DNA from: Streptomyces sp. Sge12
GTDB taxonomy: Bacteria; Actinomycetota; Actinomycetes; Streptomycetales; Streptomycetaceae
Reading direction: 5' to 3'
Assembly (NCBI RefSeq): GCF_002080455.1
Contig: NZ_CP020555.1
Span: 6,360,501 to 6,424,500, forward strand
DNA: 64,000 bases
The notes under the pieces are model-generated. The model was not told where the DNA came from. It saw only the letters and a list, made by a program, of their open reading frames with translations, and searched no databases. A program made the translations under genes and the position numbers. Below are positions 61,359 through 64,000 of the stretch, piece by piece (position 1 is the stretch's first letter; each line of letters opens with the position of its first letter).

Positions 61359-62326
61359 ATCCACGCAAAGCAGTCCCGGCTGCCGCACTGCTGGCCATGA
61401 TGCTCATGGCGACCGCGTGCGGGGCGCAGGGGGACGGACAGAAAACCGGCGGAACGGCACCGAAGCAGGGCGCGATGAACGAGCAGCAGGCGATCGACCG
61501 GGCAGAGGAGATCATCCACCAGGCGGTGGACGGCATGTCCCCCCAGCCGACGCTGGAGCGCATGGGCCACGCGCCCGTCGGCGCCTGCATCGCCAGGGAC
61601 GACCACGGCCCCGACGATCGTGTGCAGGTCACGGTCATCTACAAACTGACGGGTGTTCCGGGGGCCGAGGCCCAGAACCTCGTGCGGCAGGCACGCGACG
61701 CCTGGCTGAAGCAGGGCCACAAGTACAACTCGTCGGGCGAGGTCGACTGGTCCAGCTCCTATCCGTCGGTCTACATGCGCACGGGTCCCGACGACTTCTG
61801 GATGGACGCCGTGACCGGTGTCCTGGACCGCGCCAAGGGGGAGGGTCTCGCCTCTCTCAAGGTGACGTCGCCCTGCTTCCTCCCGCCGGGCAAGAGCAAG
61901 GCCTCGGGGGCGACCCCGGCCGGTCCTGCCGCGTTCGAGGCTCCGTCGGCCGGCGATCCCGCCACGCGCCGGGCCCTCGCCCACTCCAGCCGGATCTACG
62001 ACGCGCTGCAGGCAGGATCGGCGCCCACGCAGCCCGGAGAGGGCCTCAGCACGGTCCGGGACGAGTCGGGTGCCTCGGTCCACCACACCTGGTCCACCGG
62101 CCCGCTGCCGGAGGAGGAGAGGGCGGCTGCCGTGGTGCGGGCGCAGGTGTACTTCCGGAGCGCGGGATGGAACGTACGTCCGATGCCGACGCGGGAGGGA
62201 GTCCCGGCCGTCGTCGCCGGCCACCCCGGGGATCACACGGTCGCCCAGGTCGCGGCCTCGGCCACCGGGGCGGTGCGCGTCGCGGTGACGGCGCCCGCCA
62301 CCGTTCCGACGGCCGCGGACGCGTGA
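61355..62326 (+). CDS. Predicted lipoprotein, last gene of the cassette
   Basis: A 323-residue protein with an N-terminal signal (RKAVPAAALLAMMLMATAC) ending in a lipobox-like MATAC, so Cys would be lipidated outside the membrane. The mature part has two similar halves of a small mixed alpha/beta type with Trp and Tyr, probably periplasmic-like domains (AEEIIHQAVDGMSPQPTLERM; RAQVYFRSAGWNVRPMPT). A strong GGGAGG ribosome site precedes the GTG, which overlaps the hydrolase stop. Family not recognised. Context suggests it works with the hydrolase. Confidence 0.8.
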   Translation: MNPRKAVPAAALLAMMLMATACGAQGDGQKTGGTAPKQGAMNEQQAIDRAEEIIHQAVDGMSPQPTLERMGHAPVGACIARDDHGPDDRVQVTVIYKLTGVPGAEAQNLVRQARDAWLKQGHKYNSSGEVDWSSSYPSVYMRTGPDDFWMDAVTGVLDRAKGEGLASLKVTSPCFLPPGKSKASGATPAGPAAFEAPSAGDPATRRALAHSSRIYDALQAGSAPTQPGEGLSTVRDESGASVHHTWSTGPLPEEERAAAVVRAQVYFRSAGWNVRPMPTREGVPAVVAGHPGDHTVAQVAASATGAVRVAVTAPATVPTAADA

Positions 62327-62498
62327 CAGGAGGGGTCGGCCGCTGGTTCCCCGCACATCGCGCGGGGGCGTCGGGCCGGCGGTGGACCCCATCGATTCCG
62401 GGCCGGCGGCTCCCGTCCCCCGGGACGACCCCCGCCCGGCGCGGGGCGACTTGCGGGGTCGTGGCCGGAACTCGGTGGGGGCATGGCACGCTTGGGGC

Positions 62499-63185
62499 AT
62501 GGCCGCGCAGATTTATCCCAGCATCCTGTCCGCCGACTTCGCCCGACTCGCCGAGGAGGCGAAGGCCGTCGAGGGAGCCGACTGGCTGCATGTCGACGTC
62601 ATGGACAACCATTTCGTCCCGAATCTCACCCTCGGTATGCCGATCGTGGAATCCCTGAGCAGGGCCACCGACATCCCGCTGGACCTCCACCTCATGATCG
62701 AGAACCCGGACCGCTGGGCCCCGCAGTACGTGGAGGCCGGTGCGGGGTCGGTCACCTTCCACGCCGAGGCCGCCGCCGCGCCCGTGCGGCTCGCGCGGGA
62801 GATCCGGGCCAAGGGGGCGCGCGCCTCCATGGCGCTCAAGCCCGCGACGCCGATCGAGCAGTACGAGGACATCCTCCCCGAGCTCGACATGCTGCTGATC
62901 ATGACGGTCGAGCCCGGTTTCGGCGGCCAGCCCTTTCTCGACATCATGCTGCCGAAGATCCGCCGCACCCGGGAGCTGATCGCCAAGCACGGTCTGGAGC
63001 TGTGGCTCCAGGTGGACGGCGGGGTCTCGGCCTCGACGATCGAGCGCTGCGCCGAGGCCGGCGCCGATGTCTTCGTGGCCGGCAGCGCCGTCTACGGAGC
63101 GGTCGATCCGGCCGCCGCCGTGCGCACGCTGCGTGAGCAGGCGGGTGCGGCGATCGCAGCGGCGCCCTGGGCTTGCGACCACTGA
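62499..63185 (+). CDS. rpe: Ribulose-phosphate 3-epimerase
   Basis: Interconverts ribulose and xylulose 5-phosphate in the pentose phosphate pathway. The 228-residue TIM barrel begins MAAQIYPSILSADF, and shows WLHVDVMDNHFVPNLTLG (metal-binding His/Asp), DLHLMIENP, and the phosphate loop DGGVSASTIERCAEAGADVFVAGSAVYG in parts. The ATG at 62499 is chosen because it starts the conserved barrel; a CACGCT -10-like element ends 6 bases before it, so leaderless translation is possible. Confidence 0.96.
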   Translation: MAAQIYPSILSADFARLAEEAKAVEGADWLHVDVMDNHFVPNLTLGMPIVESLSRATDIPLDLHLMIENPDRWAPQYVEAGAGSVTFHAEAAAAPVRLAREIRAKGARASMALKPATPIEQYEDILPELDMLLIMTVEPGFGGQPFLDIMLPKIRRTRELIAKHGLELWLQVDGGVSASTIERCAEAGADVFVAGSAVYGAVDPAAAVRTLREQAGAAIAAAPWACDH

Positions 63186-63191
63186 ACCAAG

Positions 63192-63238
63192 CGTTGATGA
63201 ACAGCTCGGTGAACGGGAGCTGTCCAGGCTGATCAACG
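63192..63238. promoter_or_regulatory. Nested palindrome before the SorC-family gene
   Basis: CGTTGAT (63192-63198) pairs with ATCAACG (63232-63238), and inside it ACAGCTC (63201-63207) pairs with GAGCTGT (63217-63223). TGAAC occurs five times between 63183 and 63282. It may be the rpe terminator or the operator of the SorC-family regulator. Confidence 0.45.
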
Positions 63239-63300
63239 GCCGTCGGATCTGACAGGATGAACGGCGAGTCGAGAGTGTGAACAGCAGTGAGGAGAGCGCG

Positions 63301-64000
63301 GTGTCTGCAATGTCGGCGGGACGGTCAGCCCTGCGGATGGGACCCGCGGAGCTGGTGCAGGCGGCGGCCATGGCGCGCCGCTTCTACCTGGAGGGCAAGT
63401 CCAAGATCCAGATCGCCGAGGAGTTCGGCGTGAGCCGCTTCAAGGTGGCCCGGGTCCTGGAGACCGCCCTGGAGCGTGACCTCGTACGCATCGAGATCCG
63501 GGTACCGGCCGAACTCGACGCGGAGCGGTCCGACGCGCTCAGAGCCCGGTACGGGCTCCGGCACGCCGTCGTCGTGGAGTCGCCCGCCGACGCCACCGAG
63601 GACGCGCCCGACCCGGAGAACCTGGGCGCGGTCGCCGCCGACCTGCTGGGCGAGCTCGTCAACGAGGGCGACGTACTGGGCCTGGCGTGGGGACGGTCGA
63701 CCATCCACATGGCCGCCTCCCTGCACAGGCTGCCCCAGTGCACCGTGGTGCAGCTGACCGGTGTGTACGACGCGGGCACCGCCGAGCGCGGCTCGGTCGA
63801 GGCCGTCCGCCGGGCCGCGCAGGTCTCCGGTGGCGACGCGCACCCGATCTACGCGCCGATGCTGCTGCCCGATCCGGCCACCGCGGCCGCGCTGCGCAGC
63901 CAGACCGGTATCGCACGCGCCTTCGAGTACTTCGACAAGGTGACGGTCGCGGCCGTCTCCATCGGCTCCTGGGAGCCGGGCATCTCGACCGTCCACGACA
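63301..64000 (+). CDS. SorC-family transcriptional regulator, truncated by window end
   Basis: The frame is open from GTG 63301 to the window edge (233 residues seen). GAGGAG six bases upstream supports this start; a GTG at 63277 in frame is the alternative. The N-terminal HTH (about residues 24-60) reads AAAMARRFYLEGKSKIQIAEEF with GVSRFKVARVLETAL. A sugar-phosphate-binding domain follows, with the SorC motif DVLGLAWGRSTIHMAASL and TVVQLTGVYDAG. SorC regulators respond to phosphorylated sugars; adjacency to rpe fits pentose metabolism. The palindrome upstream is a possible operator. Confidence 0.9.
   Translation, partial: MSAMSAGRSALRMGPAELVQAAAMARRFYLEGKSKIQIAEEFGVSRFKVARVLETALERDLVRIEIRVPAELDAERSDALRARYGLRHAVVVESPADATEDAPDPENLGAVAADLLGELVNEGDVLGLAWGRSTIHMAASLHRLPQCTVVQLTGVYDAGTAERGSVEAVRRAAQVSGGDAHPIYAPMLLPDPATAAALRSQTGIARAFEYFDKVTVAAVSIGSWEPGISTVHD

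Overview
This 64-kb window is a high-GC actinobacterial chromosome core segment, almost certainly Streptomyces. The evidence is a dense set of GTG/ATG/TTG-started genes with strong third-position GC, BldD and sIHF orthologs, a DmdR1/IdeR-type iron box, and a gene order (pdxST-yebC-ruvCAB-secDF-relA ... aro ... bldD-pyr-car ... sIHF-gmk-rpoZ-coaBC-metK-priA-fmt-rsmB-rpe) that I recall from Streptomyces chromosomes. I found no rRNA, tRNA, CRISPR array, transposase or prophage genes.

Layout. 1-3,306: end of a GT4 mannosyltransferase gene (pimA-like), a LemA-like membrane protein, the PLP synthase pair pdxS/pdxT and yebC. 3,443-9,918: Holliday-junction genes ruvC-ruvA-ruvB, then yajC-secD-secF and apt. 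10,114-16,991: relA; a divergent DUF349 protein and cyclophilin; a metallo-beta-lactamase-fold hydrolase and hisS. 17,114-24,050: VKOR, rarA, a secreted HNH nuclease, a 162-bp inverted-repeat element, an iron-box-linked HugZ-like DUF2470 protein, rpsD and a STAND ATPase. 24,159-30,040: two small membrane proteins, alaS, ruvX, mltG. 30,047-34,451: shikimate cluster aroE-(small ORF)-aroC-aroK-aroB-aroQ with overlapping stop/start codons. 34,544-37,622: a P-loop kinase-like protein, an M24 peptidase homolog, efp, nusB. 37,789-38,289 (minus): bldD. 38,586-48,637: complete de novo pyrimidine operon pyrR-pyrB-pyrC-(PH-like membrane protein)-carA-carB-pyrD-pyrF. 48,942-56,035: sIHF, gmk, rpoZ, coaBC, metK, priA and a minus-strand HTH protein. 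56,287-64,000: fmt, rsmB, an accessory three-gene cassette (helical WXG-like protein, DUF1023 alpha/beta hydrolase, lipoprotein), rpe and the start of a SorC-family regulator.

Most genes are housekeeping: DNA repair, Sec export, stringent response, aromatic and pyrimidine synthesis, translation, SAM and CoA supply. Embedded among them are developmental regulators (bldD, relA, sIHF, rpoZ). The most informative non-coding signals are two exact BldD boxes upstream of bldD, a PyrR-binding RNA hairpin that captures the pyrR Shine-Dalgarno, an iron box between the DUF2470 gene and rpsD, a structured metK leader, and several palindromes beside regulators. Strong rho-independent-like hairpins, mostly without long U tracts, separate many transcription units. 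The best candidate for an undescribed system is the WXG-like/DUF1023/lipoprotein cassette at 59,057-62,326.
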